This document shows positions 5,975 through 5,984 of a stretch of 5,984 nt of DNA, in pieces. This DNA is from an uncultured Polyangiaceae bacterium. GTDB lineage: Bacteria; Myxococcota_A; Polyangia; Polyangiales; Houyiibacteriaceae. The number at the start of each line of letters is the position of its first letter. Position 1 is the stretch's first letter. The stretch is from NCBI GenBank assembly GCA_947258625.1, contig CAMYJN010000173.1:1-5984 (forward strand), read 5' to 3'. A program made the translations under genes and the position numbers. The notes under the pieces are model-generated. The model was not told where the DNA came from. It was given only the letters and a program-made list of their open reading frames with translations, and searched no databases.

Positions 5975-5984
5975 TAAGCAATTC

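Larger units (their letters stand above)
5861..5984 (-). other. Leader region upstream of the ExbB/ExbD operon
   Basis: No gene is seen in these 124 bases. They should hold the operon promoter. On the minus strand TTTAAT (about 5946-5951) resembles a -10 box, but no convincing -35 element sits at the right distance, so a sigma-70 promoter is only possible. The segment holds two inverted repeats (5957-5974 and 5890-5940) and three copies of the pentamer ACAGT/ACTGT (5891-5895, 5935-5939, 5971-5975). Confidence 0.5.

Overview
The window is GC-rich, densely coding, and has two gene blocks that converge on each other. The gene content (a Lon paralogue with an altered active site, a large membrane-metallopeptidase/repeat protein, and a TolQ-like protein with two TolR-like proteins and an unknown membrane protein) resembles large-genome Myxococcota/Deltaproteobacteria. 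That placement is an inference from gene content and base composition; no rRNA or other phylogenetic marker is present.

Plus strand, 2-3325. The window opens inside a lon-family gene; only the end of the AAA+ module and the whole proteolytic domain are present. The fold and the dyad lysine are clear, but the catalytic serine codon reads alanine (GCA, 716-718), so this looks like a Lon pseudo-protease that may keep its ATPase and unfoldase function. Three bases after its stop a 762-residue gene begins. It has a multi-pass membrane N-terminus, a central HExxH...E zinc-metallopeptidase-like domain and a helical, TPR-like C-terminus. The tight spacing suggests co-transcription.

Minus strand, 5860 down to 3276. 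Four closely spaced genes form a likely operon read right to left: a MotA/TolQ/ExbB proton-channel protein, two different ExbD/TolR proteins, and a 288-residue single-pass membrane protein of unknown function with a predicted periplasmic coiled coil. The pore residues expected of a proton-driven motor are present (Thr/Glu/Thr in the channel protein, one membrane Asp in each ExbD). One channel subunit with two different ExbD-type subunits suggests a 5:2 motor with a heterodimeric core, as in the one-TolQ/two-TolR layout of the myxobacterial AglRQS machinery. The last gene is a candidate dedicated partner. The operon has a good ribosome binding site at its head, and its 124-base leader holds two inverted repeats that could be regulatory.

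The two blocks overlap tail to tail by 50 bases, with no spacer for a terminator. No tRNA, rRNA, CRISPR array or insertion sequence was seen.
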